Shown: in pieces, positions 34,880 to 47,249 of the stretch
Position numbering within the stretch: the first letter of the stretch is position 1
Layout of the letters: each line of letters opens with the position of its first letter
Assembly (NCBI GenBank): GCA_010094045.1
Contig: ML986645.1
Coordinates: 6,446 to 70,445, forward strand
DNA from: Lojkania enalia
Taxonomy: Eukaryota; Ascomycota; Dothideomycetes; Pleosporales
Direction: 5' to 3'
DNA: 64,000 nt
Translations under genes and position numbers: made by a program
Notes under the pieces: model-generated
Database searches by the model: none
The model's input: the letters and a program-made list of their open reading frames with translations, nothing else
What the model was told of the DNA's origin: nothing

Positions 34880-35876
34880 TCATAGTATTGATTCACCCGG
34901 CAACAGCCCCTCCCGCCACCGATACGCCGAATGCGCATTCGCCCACCCAAGCAACTTATCATAATCAACACACTCATGCACACTTCCCTCCCCTGGCCCC
35001 TGCTCCGTCTCACCCTCCAAGGTCGTGTCCCCCGCACACGTTATCCCCTGCCGCAGATAATTAAAGCAGTGTGCCGAGTGATGCGCAACCTCGTCATCGA
35101 GTTCCACGCCTCCATACCCCTGTTGGAAGTGCTCAGCGAGGTAGGATAGGCAGTGTAATTGGTGGAAGACGGACATCATGTAGCCGGGGCCATCGGTGAA
35201 GCGGTCGATGGGGACAGTGTAGGGCTTTGGGAGGATGGATGACGGGGAGGGGGGAAGGACTATGTAGCCGCGGCTTGCTGTTGAGGTTGTTAGATGGGGT
35301 CTGAGAGGTCAGGTGGGGGGTGGGAGAAGTGTACCGGATGATAAGGGGATCCAGTTGTGGAGTGTGCGGAGGGTAGTTGATTCGTTGAAGAACATGTCTT
35401 CGCGGGCGTAGTGCGGGTCATTTGTGAAGGTGTACATTTTTCGGGGGACTGGGCCAGTTAGCAGGGCTGTTTAGTGGTGGATTTGTTGTGCGGATCTTTG
35501 GAAGAATAGTGGGTGATGAGATTGAGACATGAAATGGGTATTATTAACAAGCTTTATGGTAAAGAGAATTATGTCGTCTACATGAGCGTGTAATCAAGAT
35601 GAGTGGAGATGTACTAATGGGGAAAGGGAGACAGAATTTGGGCGTACATTGTGGCACAGGCGTGTTCCGGATTCTGCACGAAGGTGACGATGGGCGTAGG
35701 AATAGAAGGAAGACTATTGCGAAGGCCATTGTGACTTCGAGGAATATGCGGAGGTAGAACGTCGTTGGTCTACGAGTGGCGTGCGGGGGTATTTCTTCAT
35801 CGCCGGAGGGTTGCGATCGAGGCAGGAAAGCTTCCTCTTCTTCATCGGCGTCGAAGTCATGTTTTTCAGAGCCCAT
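34880..35876 (-). CDS. UstYa-like (DUF3328) oxidase-type protein
   Basis: Three exons: 35876-35648, 35448-35335, 35277-34880. The introns are 199 and 57 bp, and the joins give 246 residues. An acidic cytosolic head is followed by one transmembrane segment (about 47-61, VTMAFAIVFLLFLRP) and a lumenal domain with both family signatures, HQLHC at 153-157 and HSAHC at 181-185 (HxxHC twice). UstYa-family proteins act in fungal ribosomal-peptide and other secondary-metabolite pathways, where they carry out oxidative cyclisation or similar steps. No precursor peptide with repeats, and no other pathway enzyme, lies next to it. Its neighbour is LeuRS, 214 bp away and convergent. It may be an orphan or a cluster relic. 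Exon 1 ends inside the Phe codon of VPQFP. Confidence 0.82.
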
Positions 35877-37937
35877 GATGCCGAATCAAAAGCAACACCA
35901 AAATTCAACACTGGATTGGGAACTGACTAGGAGACGTTGAAGGTGAGATCTTGTCCTGCTCGGAGGTGGTGTTTTTGGGACTAGAGTTTAGGCTGTGGAT
36001 CGGGAGTTGATATATTGAACGACCAAATTTGGCTAGCCTGCGGAAAATAAAGTATGCAGAATAGCTGCGCGGTCGATAGCGCAGTCTGGGATGGACATTA
36101 AGGGAAATCCTTGCTCCAATGTATTATCCCTGTACTAGCTTTATTACCAATTCTCAAACGACAGCTCGTCTCCGCATTACTCCTTGCCTTCTATTCGAAA
36201 ACAGTACTTCCCTTCCATTTAATACCTCGCGAAATTTCATTCAGAATACCTGCACCATGATATTATTCTTCACATTTGTAGTGAAGCCTCTCGCTTGGGT
36301 TCATAGCGTTCATCAAGGGCTTAGCAACGACCTCTGACTATTGAAACCCAGCATGTCCAACGATATGCGCTAAAGGGCCTCTTCACAAGGAATTATATAT
36401 TCCAATTAAAGTATCTATTAAGAGATATAGACAGAATTAAGATCCCTCTAACATGTTGATATTTAATATAAGACTTTTTGCGCAGCACCGCAGGGTGTCA
36501 CGTATTACTAACTAGGTGGTAAGTCTACGAGCTGTATAGACTGTCTGTGCGTGATGGCCTGCGCCAGTACTATGTCATTTTATTAAGCATGTCGGATACA
36601 TAGTACAACCTTCGAAACGCCAAACGTCCTTAACACTCCGAAGAGAATTTACGCTATGTGCTTAATGTATTATCCTACTGTTTTAGAATATTGGAATCCC
36701 AGTACCATCCTCCTAGGCCGTATGAACGCTTAGAGAGCTATTCCTGCTTTGGCGTAGCTATTAAGAATGTGTAGGGATATGGGTAGGTGGCCTAGAGCTG
36801 ATTATGTCACATGTTCTACAATCCTATTATAGTTGGTCTGTTTTTTCAGGCCTATATAGTCTCGCCATCGCCAGCTTCTACCGAGGCAGGCCACTTACCC
36901 TCCTTCAATACATCAACATTTGCCTCAGCAATTGATGCTTCCTGATACGCGACAGATTACGCGGGATGCCCAATTGGGCGTTTATGTGATAGGTATTCTT
37001 TTTTACAGTCGTCATCTATTAGTGATAATCAAGCAATTTATTACTATCCTATTTTTAATGGCTCTTATAAAGCCACTATAAAATTGTGATTCCCTCTAAC
37101 TAAAGTTTACCATCTATAAAATCTTGATGCTTCCCATTTCTGTTAATATGTTACTAGTAGAGAGGGCATTAAGCTACTAAAGAGGGTTCCCTATTTAAAT
37201 AGAATTAATCTAGCACTATATTGTGGGAGAATATTCAATATTGGAGATACAGCCATTACTGAATCCATGTCTGGATTCGTCTTGGTTCATGTACGTTCTT
37301 GAGACTATGTCATGCTAAATACCTAGAAATACCCTTTTGCATTTCTATGTTTCTTATTTGCGTCACGAGTCCTAGTCTTAAATCTAATTTTGCCGACACC
37401 TTCGAAGCAGGCATATCAGCCTCGCGCAAAACTACTAGTTTATAATAAATACCCTATTTTGGTGATATCTGAAATAAGCTACTGTCTTTTTCCACGTGAT
37501 GGATCAAGATTATTGTAAACTTCAGATATTCACCATATCTATATTCCTGAACCAGAATGTGAATCGAAACACACATATATTACTACGACTGACATTCGTA
37601 AGTAGTGGCCAAATTGTACGGATAATAATATAGCAAATGGAGATATGAATCCGAAAGTAATGAAGACCCAAGCGCCCCTTGAGATGGCCCTAAGAGCCCA
37701 GGCCAAGGAATCTGAAATCAGGAGAAGAGCGCGAATGTCTGAGGAATAAAATAGGCTACAGCCAAAATGAGCGGGGCTACCATCATACCCAATCCTTAGA
37801 ACAATACCTAGCCTTCCTACAGCCTATGATCTGAATTGTATGATTGAAGCATCTCCTATTTTGCCCTCTCAATAATATCGTCGAAGCTTTTAAAACTTTG
37901 GCGGAAGTAGTGGGGAACGCCTATGTATTTCATCATT
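35877..37937. other. AT-rich, gene-free region
   Basis: Long low-GC stretch (especially 36340-37900) with stops in every frame and many TA steps. It looks like decayed repeat DNA, possibly altered by repeat-induced point mutation. No element can be named by eye. Confidence 0.45.
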
Positions 37938-40693
37938 TCATCTACAAGACCAATGATATAGATGGTAAATGATTTGCGCGCAGTGCGCCTCTTGAAGTTC
38001 TATCCCCAATCTTTGGTCGACAACCGCGGATCTACTCCTACTATTTTCACGAGAAATTAGAACCGAACTCAATCTTGATTCGGTGCGCGCCGGAGTGGCG
38101 CTGTGAGATCTACGCAATAATAAAGAGTGTAGTAATTGAAATGTCTTACATTCTTCCACCGGCCTGTAGGAAAGATTTTGAAGAACTGTTTGGTCTAATT
38201 TTCCAATGATCATCTATGTAAGACATTGCCAAGAACAGTTTACGGACGGTTCTCTCAACATATTCTTCGTTTGGATCTGCGCAATATTTTAGAAGAGCTA
38301 GCGCCGCCTTAGATAAGGGCCAGTTGATAGACCTATTGGCTGCATACCCATTTACAATCAGTGATTGTGGCGGGTAGGAACCCCTCGATGCCGGTGTTAG
38401 AGCAGGTTGCTTAGTCTGAGAAGAATCTACATATCTCGTGCAATTGACGGTAACAGCTATATTTAATAAGTTCATCTATGCAGGTGGGCCGACTGATGTA
38501 TAAAATTGCTCGAGTATATAGTCTAGTGCAGTTTTCTAAGACTTGGAGATAGGTCGATTAACAATATATTCGAATGTGTCCCTCAAAGAGCTACATCGTA
38601 ACCGGGCTTTCCTGATAAGCTGAGAAATTTGCCCACAATGCATTCCATGGAGATTTTTAGTCCCCTTGCATCGCTGATATCAGCGTATTAGATGGTGTCC
38701 AGCACTACTTTCGTGAGAGCCAAGACTGCTCTACAACAACTAATACCTAGGTTATATTTGGCCCCGGCTTGAAGTAACACCGATTTTTTGGACTTTCAAA
38801 GACTACAGGAAATCTACTAAAGTATGATGGGTCATTATGCTACGTGTGTGAAACACAATTTTAAGTTCGGAGACACTTTGGCCATTGTGAATTGAGCCAA
38901 GCTTGGACCGACTGTAAACAACATCCATTAGGCCCCTAGTTTGCGCCTTTGCCTGTTTAGTTATGTCTATGGTCTATCTAAGGAGATCTCTGATAGTTGC
39001 GTTCGGACGCCGCAGACCATTGCATATTCCTACTCGTCAACAAAGCAGAAAGCTAGTATTGGTAGTGAACGATCCCATAAATTGAAGTGCATGGTTGGCT
39101 AGAGGGGCATTGTTCTCGCAGTATTTGGTATATGGAATCGACTTCCAATGGTATACGCTCGTATAGTTTAGTCAGCTCACGAGGTAGTTGGAGTCTCTTT
39201 GTAGATGACTATTGGAATGAGTATTGGCTATGCTATCCAGGAGCGACTGCGAAACTAGGAAGACCCAAAGAAATACACCATCTGCGGCAGATACTACGTT
39301 CATGACAAGACTACTACAATTATTCTCGTCTCCATGTCCTTTAACAGGCTCTCGAAAGGGTTTCTCGGGTATAAAGTCGGATGTCGTTCCCAGTTAATTC
39401 GGGGATACGAATATATAGGCTATTTCTCTATCCAAAATCCTCTTAGAAATTATTTTGCGGGAGATTGGAGACAAGGTTTTAGCATCGGTTAGTTAGCTAG
39501 GGGCTGGGGGGGGGGGGGGGGGGCTCCACCAACTCTATCACATTGGATGTTAGGACTGTTCTGGTCATAATCGTCAAAGAGGAAGAAAATTTCTGGCGTC
39601 TAGTTGGTGACTATTCATCGCAATATTTCGTAGGGCATTGTGAAGATCGTTCCGGTTGAATTGAACTAGCCCCTATGCCCCATCTGTTCGGCGGAAATGC
39701 ACGGCGAAGATCCTAGCACTAACTTGGGATCTAGAGAAGTAGATATAGAAGAAGGGCTATCATAGATTTTTGAAGCTTCGTCCCTGCTTTCCGAAAGTAA
39801 TAGGTGGCGATGATGAGTTCCTTCCCACCTACCCAAGAGCAGAGCAATATTTGCAGCTAGGAATGGGAGGCGATAAATTTCATCAGTATTCTTTTGCCGG
39901 CTCCAGACCTCCCGAGATCTAGAAAATGCTCTGGTCCACTTTGCACTACAGATATTCTCTGAAATAAGCCTCATGAGCCGGTTCTCTCCTCTTCCAGTTA
40001 GTCTCGAAGAGCCATCCGAAGATTCGCTCGCGGGCACTTTTGCCTTCATCCTCCCAGCAGCGTATTTCCGGGAATCACAGGGCTCTTAAGCTTTGGGTAT
40101 TGAATTTCACATATTCCCGTTGTTTCATCTAGACTTGGCGCTTCTGAAATGACTTCTAGTCGTATAAGTGGTGATAAGACCTAGTTTTAACAGTGTATCC
40201 AATTTTGCTAACCTTGTCGCAATTACTTTCCAAACCTTCCTTACTCTTTGTTTATTGGCAATTATGTTCTATTCCAGGCAGAGACCGAACTTCACATTTA
40301 CGCTTGGAATGTGGGTAGTGGTGATATGATTCACAACTCTACTTTTGGACTCTTCGAGCTCGCTCCTCTTCCGCAATGCTTTAGAACGCCGAAAACCAAA
40401 CCTAAAGCCTGCTGTGCCGGTCATAAACTATCTAAGGCATTCAACATTGCCAGATGTCCGTCGGCAGCCTCGAGACACTACCTGGCCAGCTGCTGCAGGC
40501 TATTTTCATTGTCATTTTTAACAATATCTTCGACAGACTCCCGTAGACTCTCAGCTGCGATCCGGAGTTCATCCTGGTAGGTGGATCCAGTTGCCGACAT
40601 ACGCAACTCCATAACAGTGCCGATTATTTTCCTCAGTGTCTTCACCGCGTAAATAATATTACGCACTAGGGAAATAGCAGCGACACCTTCCAT
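37938..40693 (-). pseudogene. Second, heavily decayed NLR (NACHT) gene
   Basis: The start (40693-40478) encodes MEGVAAISLVRNIIYAVKTL and continues to about 71 residues, typical of the N-terminal helical domain of fungal NLR and ankyrin proteins. Further down the same strand, broken pieces in changing frames match NACHT landmarks: LHNALRNIA followed by FFLFDDYDQ (Walker-B position, 39541-39660), LTGNDIRLYTRE, then AADGVFLWVFLVSQSLLD (about 39240-39300), then PRELTKLYERIPLEVDSIYQ (about 39125-39185). Stops and frameshifts separate them. Pieces at 39666-40049 and 37938-38475 are also open but not recognised. It is much older than the NLR pseudogene at 24-28 kb. Confidence 0.7.
39506..39523 (+). 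repeat. 18-base G homopolymer
   Basis: An uninterrupted run of 18 G residues inside the decayed NLR. Such runs are unstable and hard to sequence; the length may not be exact. Confidence 0.9.
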
Positions 40694-41287
40694 ATTGATA
40701 GGTATGAACTAATTGCGAAATCGTAGTTTGTCGATAGGCGAAGGGGGATAGAGCGAAAGAGTGAGGTGATATGATTGCAAGCCACTCGAGAGGCGAAGTC
40801 GACTCTCGTAAGAGGTCCTAAAGGGCAACAACACCTTCCCGGGTATGTATGTCCTAAATTCGTAGTGAGAAGGCCGTCGGCTCCTGGGGACACAGGGGAA
40901 ATAAGTAACACTAGGAAACATTGCGCCATTCATGATACCCAATAAGAAATCCTAGTGCAATGAGCCCAATACGAGACTTTACCCTATCTTCTTTCCTAGT
41001 AGTGTTGCTGACTGATCGCATAAAAGGGCCTCTTCAGATGCGGGTAATGGCCCCACCAGGCTTGTACGATGCCACGGCTAACATCTAGGGGACATCAAAC
41101 ACCTGAACAAGTGAACATGGACATTGCAGAGCATGTAAAATCTAACTATCCTTGGTCGTTATTTATTTACCGCCAAGGTCGTCGTTAGCGAAACTTAGAT
41201 GGATTTTAGATATGGTATCCCAACGCCTATAATGCAATTATAGCTATGCTCATAAACTCATGGAATGCCATCGATTCGGTTAGAATC
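40694..41287. other. Spacer between the NLR relic and the AP-2 gene
   Basis: About 0.6 kb with no recognisable gene. Confidence 0.4.
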
Positions 41288-42767
41288 TTAGAACCTACAA
41301 ATTTTCAGTATCAGAATATCACGGAGTTAGCTATATGGACTCACCTAATCTCATAATTGCCCGCCCGGGTCATGTATCGTACCCACTTCACACTGCTATA
41401 ATTACTCTTTTCGAATACTTTCAAATATCTAACCAACAATCCCGAACTTGTAAACATGAGTAGTGAGAAGCTTAAGTTAAGCGGTGGCCGACTCCATGCT
41501 TTTTGGTTGGTCATGCTTGTCAGACTAGCCTCCGCGCTGAGCACATACTCGCTTTGTCCTGTGAACCGTGGGATCTTCCATACGATATTGTTATGCTCTG
41601 GCTCGTACTTAGCTTTCCCCTGACTTGTCCGTTCTGTGATACGCGCGGTATTAAGCGGTGTGGGTATCCGGACGACAACGTTTGTTGCAAAAAGCTTAGA
41701 TCCATAGTTCGCGCGGACCGCGATGCTATACTCGACTTTCGTCTTTCCAATTTCGTTTACGATCGCGTGGACTTTGAAGGGAAGATTTACGTTCTCGGTC
41801 GCCCGGTACCGCATAAGCTCAAACTCTCCGTCCGGCGGTATAAATGAAATGATCCTATCCGTGTCGAATTTGCCCAACTTCACGCACTGGTGAAATTGGC
41901 AATCCTCAAGCGTTACGCTACCCGCTGCTGCTCTTGTTGCCTTTGCGCCCGCCCTATTTCCGCTCGGTTGCAGGTTATCCTCCCCTAATGTCAAGCGGTC
42001 GTTAAGACCGAATTTGCACTCCGGCGTACCGGAAAGATATGCGCGCATTACGATTTGCCCGTTTACATCGGCTCGAAGGACAGTGCCGGCGGCAGACATG
42101 AGAAGGTTAACGTCTTCGATAACGTCAACAAAGGCTTCGTTCTTGCGGTATTTGATATCGGCTCGCCGCCAGGAGAGGGCCCCGGTAGCTTGCATTGTGA
42201 TCTTCGATGAGTCCTCCTATGTAACATTAGCAAAGCAGACGTCTCGATCAATTGAGAAGACAATACCATCGCCCTTTCTGACTTGACCCCCTCTGTGGTA
42301 ATATACATCTTCAGCGTGTCCGTCTCCGTATTCTGCGGATATCCGAAATCAAGAATCTCTAGAGAAACGTATCAGTCATTGCTCATTGCCCGAATATCCT
42401 GTATTTCAAAAAGGGCGTATCAATTTGTACCATCCAGTAGCTCATAAACCAACACAAAGTTATTCTTCACAGCCTCTTCGTCGAATTTACCAAAATATGC
42501 CTTTCCCAATCCCACAAACCGATATAGAAATTCGAACACTAGCGCCGCATTCGCATTACTCTTCGTTATTGCCACCAAATATATATTCTCATGCTTCACG
42601 TGGCTAAAAGTCGTGGATCCTAGGGTGAGAATGGGCGATCGAACCTGCGAGTTTGAAATTACTTGGATGCGGAAGACGTCGGCGAGCCGTGGACGGCAGT
42701 CGTTGCGAAAGGCGCGAAAGATAAGATTTTCGCCCTTTTGGTTGAAGATAAGAATCCCGGAAAGCAT
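41288..42767 (-). CDS. AP-2 clathrin adaptor, mu subunit
   Basis: Four exons: 42767-42431, 42358-42267, 42216-41345, 41294-41288. The introns are 72, 50 and 50 bp. The last exon is only 7 nt: G TTC TAA completes the Arg codon and adds Phe and stop, giving the conserved YEIRF end. Total 435 residues. The N-terminal longin-like domain (MLSGILIFNQKGENLIFRAF; NIYLVAITKSNANAALVFEF; YELLDEILDFGYPQNTE) matches AP-2 mu rather than AP-1. The C-terminal mu-homology domain has SWRRADIKYRKNEAFVDVIE, YLSGTPECKFGLND, FIPPDGEFELMRYR and KWVRYMTRAGNYEIR. It is the cargo-binding subunit of the endocytic AP-2 complex at the plasma membrane. The reading frame is open upstream of 42767, but this ATG fits the family start. 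Confidence 0.93.
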
Positions 42768-43467
42768 TTTCAGCGGCGAAAGATGGCAGATAGGGCGAGG
42801 TTCGGGGAGACTTGCGGCGATAATGAATGTCGAAGCTCGTTCCGGCCTCGTACTTTGGGATGCATAAAGCTCGGACCGCGTTCGCGCCAAGCCACTATTC
42901 CCGACGGGTGACAGGTGACATTCACATTCGCTGTAAGCCCTGGAGGTTAATAAAATTATATTTCCACTTCCCTAAGCTACCGGATAGCAGTATCGATCCA
43001 AGGTGATGAAGTCTGCCTGGCTCAGTTCAGGGAAGGGGTAAATTTTTCTTCCTGAGGAGCTCTCCCCGGGGAAGCTTGAAACCTAAGACCGGTTGGGTCA
43101 TAGGAGTACTTATATTGGGACATTCTGTATTGCGCGGTTACACCATTATCTTTCGATTTTAATCGCGTCAAGTGAAAGAAAATAAGTTTGTAGTGATGAA
43201 CCTGCATTCAAAATCTCAGGTCCAGTGGTAGCCTGCGTACCACGTTACACAGATCAGCATCAGCCCAATCGAATCTCTCATGCAGATAGAGTGACGCGCC
43301 GAACTAATAAGTTATTTTGCTACCCCGCTCCGCCTTCAGCTACAGCCTCTCGCCACTTTCTTGAACCCTACCAAGAACAACATTCGACCTAGGTTGGACT
43401 CGGTAAGGTTGCTAACCGTCCTTTCTAGTGTTTGTATTAGAACTAATGTGTTTAGATAACATACAAA
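42768..43467. other. Spacer upstream of the AP-2 and small secreted genes
   Basis: Divergent promoter region. No further gene is seen. Confidence 0.4.
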
Positions 43468-43713
43468 ATGCGACTTTCCTCTTTGTCTGTTGAGCTCTTG
43501 CTCCTCGCAGGCACTGCCTCAGCTGGTCCAGCTGCATACGGCGTATGTCAAGCCGGTTGCGCTGGAGTGGTCATGGCATGTTACTCCGCTGCCGGTTTCA
43601 CCTGGGGTGCGACCATGGGGGCATCTGCTCCTGCCACGATCGTTGCATGTAACGCCGCATTCGGATCCTGCCAGGCAGCTTGTGCCGCTGCTCTTATTGC
43701 TCCGACACTATAA
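43468..43713 (+). CDS. Small secreted cysteine-rich protein (zygote-specific type)
   Basis: Single exon, 81 residues. Signal peptide of about 19 residues (MRLSSLSVELLLLAGTASA), then a short Ala/Gly-rich mature part with five cysteine-containing positions: AYGVCQAGCAGVVMACY, ACNAAFGSCQAACAAAL and an APTL end. This layout matches small fungal proteins annotated as zygote-specific-like, which are widespread and of unknown function. The repeated CxxxC spacing suggests disulfide-linked helices. The ATG lies in a reasonable context (ACAAAATGC). No neighbour suggests a role. Confidence 0.75.
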   Translation: MRLSSLSVELLLLAGTASAGPAAYGVCQAGCAGVVMACYSAAGFTWGATMGASAPATIVACNAAFGSCQAACAAALIAPTL

Positions 43714-44653
43714 GGGTGCAATGAACGAAAGCGTTGTTGTAAGGAACAGAGGGCTAATTACTGGAATAGGACTATAAGTCATTATTTCGACACAGCTATC
43801 AACGGTACGAGATACTGCAGGTCAATGACGAAAGTGTTATGATCCTAAGTGGAAGTGGAATATTCATACTATGGCAGAATGACTCGATTAAACTGGAATG
43901 GTATGTGGATGGATTAGGGAGATAACTTCGAGGTTGGACCAATAATTATTAAATAAAAATTGAAAAAAGATGTGAACCCCTATCATGACTACTACATTTT
44001 TACTTACCCTTATTGCGTATTCCGAAGGAAACTATCTTCTCTGCTGAGTCAATAGTTAAAGTATCGAACTAGGTGACGATAATGCATCGCTTCTGGCATG
44101 GTGCTTCAACTATCAACAACGCGGGACTTCCTTTGGTCATCTAATTGAAGCCAGTACAGCTTTCAATGCCTCTGCTTACTGATATTTAGTTCTATTCTAG
44201 GATATAACAATGCCGGCGCTCAATCAATGAATAGTATCTCCATGTACCTCCTCATTTAAACCGCTGCACAGCACTATTTGGTTTTAAGGCATTAAGTCTC
44301 TGCGCACTATAATAATTGGCCGTGAATGACTCCCCGCAATGCTTGGGTTTAGTACACAAACTATACCCTGAAACCATACTCGGATAAGGCCTCTGTGAAA
44401 GCGCATATAGACTATAAATGAACGCCAAAGATTGTCTTCAGATGTCCATACGTGTATCACTGTTCTCTTGTCCAAAATGTATCTAGAGGAAGCACACATC
44501 TTTCGGACAGTAATTCAAAAGTTGCACTGAGCTTAGATCCATTCTATTCTACAAGACTTCTATATTTGGTAATGCCTCTATCCTTACCAAATATTTCTTA
44601 CAAGGGACGATCTATACTCTTCGTAGAGTCTTAGACATTTCTCGAAATATTTT
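43714..44653. other. AT-rich spacer
   Basis: About 0.9 kb downstream of both neighbouring genes. No gene is recognised. Confidence 0.4.
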
Positions 44654-46453
44654 TTATGTTCGCGACTCTTGAAAGTATTTCTCCAGGCTTTTAGGTGATT
44701 TGGCACCCTTTAACAAGCACAATAAATTGTAATCCCTGAGTGACTGTAACAAGTCGCTAGCCTTATCTGCTGCCGCGATACCAACCCACGCCGAAGCCCC
44801 AAGGACAACGAAGGTTGCTGTGACCATCATCGCCATTAACGCAGGAAATGTGGTCGCTTCAGAAGTCATATAGTAAGCCCAAGCCACGTCCAAGCCCAAA
44901 TATAGTCCTATAAAAGCTGGCAAAAGTGCAATGCAAGCAATCACCCTGTTGGTGGCAAAGGTGTCGAGGCCAGCTTTTCTCCAAGGCGAGAGTTTCGTTG
45001 AAAACTGCGCTCTTCTTCTTGCATAAATTTCAACCGGTACGATAAGAGGCGAATACAGTAGCAGACCTGGTAGCATCAATGCGCCGGTAATCATGAGCAT
45101 CGAAAAGTACATCATCTGCTTTACCCGTATTCGCAGTTTAGATGTCAGAGCGGCCGTCATAAGATGATCATTCGTCAAGCCAAGCTTGCGTAACAACTCG
45201 TAGTGCTTGAGAAGCGGGCTAGAGCGAACACTCCGTTTCTGGACGCTACGCAGGGTTTTCTTGAGTAAGGGCTTCCCAACTTCAGGGCGCTGAGGTAATG
45301 TTAGATTCTATCGTGCAGTTAGGACATGCTTATTACTGACGAGAAGAGTGTTGTCGACTGTTTCTGCGTTCTGCTTGGCTTCTAGAAGTTCCTTACGAAT
45401 ATCCTCCATTAAGAATGAGATTGCTTGTTCCCTCTTTCCCTCACCATATCTTATTGCTAAAGCACGTGAGACCCTAATGGGATTTCCGAAGTGTACATTG
45501 ACTTTTGATCTGAAAATGTGAGCTCCCGAATGTGCGATACCACAGGGAAGAATCGCAGTGACAGAGTGTGGATTTCGAAGCTTTTCCTCCAGTGCCATTA
45601 TCGCAGCACCAACTAAAATTCATTAGCGGTAGGCCACAAATTACAAGGGTGCGAATTACCGTGCAGTGGAATGAAACCTGGAGTATCGTGACTAGCGCCT
45701 TCAGGGAATATTAGAGCGCTCCCGCCATCGGTGAGATGACAAGCAATATTTGTATATAGTTGCGAGCGATCCAACTTCGGAGCGATATAGTACGGACTTC
45801 CTTCAGAATGAGTTATATTTGCAGATGTATCTGACGAAGAGCACCTGTTCAATTTTCGTATGGCAGCCTCTTGTGGATGGAAATGACACTTCAATATAAG
45901 CATATTGTCTGCCATCACAGTTCGGATTGTGGCGGATGAAACACTTCCGGCGAATTTGGGAAGAAATAGAGTGTCACCACTTTTAGTCTCGCTCATGAAC
46001 TTTGTATCGATCCCATGTACAACTGCTATATCGCTAGAAAAGTCGGTCATGTAGATAGCACCAGATCCTTGCTTTTGGAAATCCGATGGTCTCTCTAAAA
46101 CAATAGCCTCTAGGCATCGAGCCAGGAAACCGACAATTCGTGTTTTCATCCACACGGTAGGTATAATATTAGACGCTGATCGATTTCCCTCCGACAAGAG
46201 TGCCTGCATAACTACTGTCGGATCTAGCATCTATGATTTGTGTTAGGGCGACAGATTCAATAGAAGTGAGCATCGGCAATACCTGATTTGAGTGTGGGCC
46301 CGCAACAATAATGAGTCCTCCATCACGTGGTATGTTGGATACTCCTTGAACTCGAAACTCGCGGAGGTAGATTTTGGTGACGAGACTCAGAAAGGCGACT
46401 GCAGCCCGATATGTCCGGGACACTGGCCTCTTCTGTTGGACGTCGTTGACCAT
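44654..46453 (-). CDS. Glycerol-3-phosphate/DHAP acyltransferase (Sct1/Gpt2-like)
   Basis: Four exons: 46453-46283, 46230-45660, 45612-45341, 45289-44654. The introns are 52, 47 and 51 bp, and the joins give 549 residues. The acyltransferase core has GPHSNQ joined across intron 1 to MLDP (catalytic His54 and Asp60) and the substrate block FPEGASHDTPGFIPLHVGA, split by intron 2. Several hydrophobic segments follow in the C-terminal third (MYFSMLMITGALMLPGLLLY; ACIALLPAFIGLYL; MMVTATFVVLGA). The family adds the first acyl chain to glycerol-3-phosphate or dihydroxyacetone phosphate at the ER. It is shorter than yeast Sct1, which has a longer tail. It may be an ordinary lipid gene or a specialised copy; it lies 0.8 kb upstream of the KdsD-like gene and is divergent from it. 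Confidence 0.85.
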
Positions 46454-47249
46454 GGTCCTCCGCGGTTCCCTATGAGTGAATTTTTGAATTGTTTCACAGC
46501 ACTTATAGTATTAGATTTATTGTTCCTCAATCTTAATGAATTCGAAGCAATGTTGGGCAAGGCTTGGCCGCACCCTTTTTACATTGTAGATTGCCAGTCC
46601 TTTTAGCCTTCGCTCTCAGATCGTCAAATCTCGGGTATGCCATAAATACTCTAACCTCAAACACCACACCTAGCCGGCAGGGGCAAGCTATCTGTTTGCT
46701 ATTAGCGTGCTGGTCGTGCACAATTGATTTTCTCGTACGACTGACCTTTAGGTGGTCGTTGCAATGGGGCGCGCTAAAGCCAACACATTTTTGCCCCCGT
46801 GGTTCCTAGCACAAACTTCTCAGCTGGACTTATTAGTCCTACGCACGAGCTAACTTCAGACTAAGCGAACTCACGGGGCGTTTGAGGCCTTTTTCTCCTC
46901 TAATGGCTAGGACGTATGAAACTAGCTAACCACACTTGGCATCAGCCACACGCGACGAAGCTACAGCACGCTGACACGGAAGATTGTAAAGTTGGTGGAT
47001 TCCAAAAGGGTTTCAGCTTGGAATGAGGTCGTACGTAAGCAGTGCTTTATGTTTAAAAATACCTCGTTCAAAAAGAGAATAGGGGCCGAATTGGCTGAAT
47101 TCTAACGCCAAGTTTTATCAAGGCGGATCTCGGCTCACGCAGGGCTGGCTAAGAAGTTTCAGTATTCGTGATAACGTGCTTTACAGCCACTGACGCCTTT
47201 TGGTGTTTCTACCGGCTTATTGTCGACAATTTTAATCCCATTGAACCTC
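46454..47249. other. Divergent spacer between the acyltransferase and KdsD-like genes
   Basis: About 0.8 kb of shared promoter region. No gene is recognised. Confidence 0.4.

Noticed and set aside
36368..41040. AAAGGGCCTCTTCA at about 36371 and 41024 as repeat ends flanking the NLR relic
   Set aside because: A 14-base match is expected several times by chance in a 64-kb window, and the flanks do not align.
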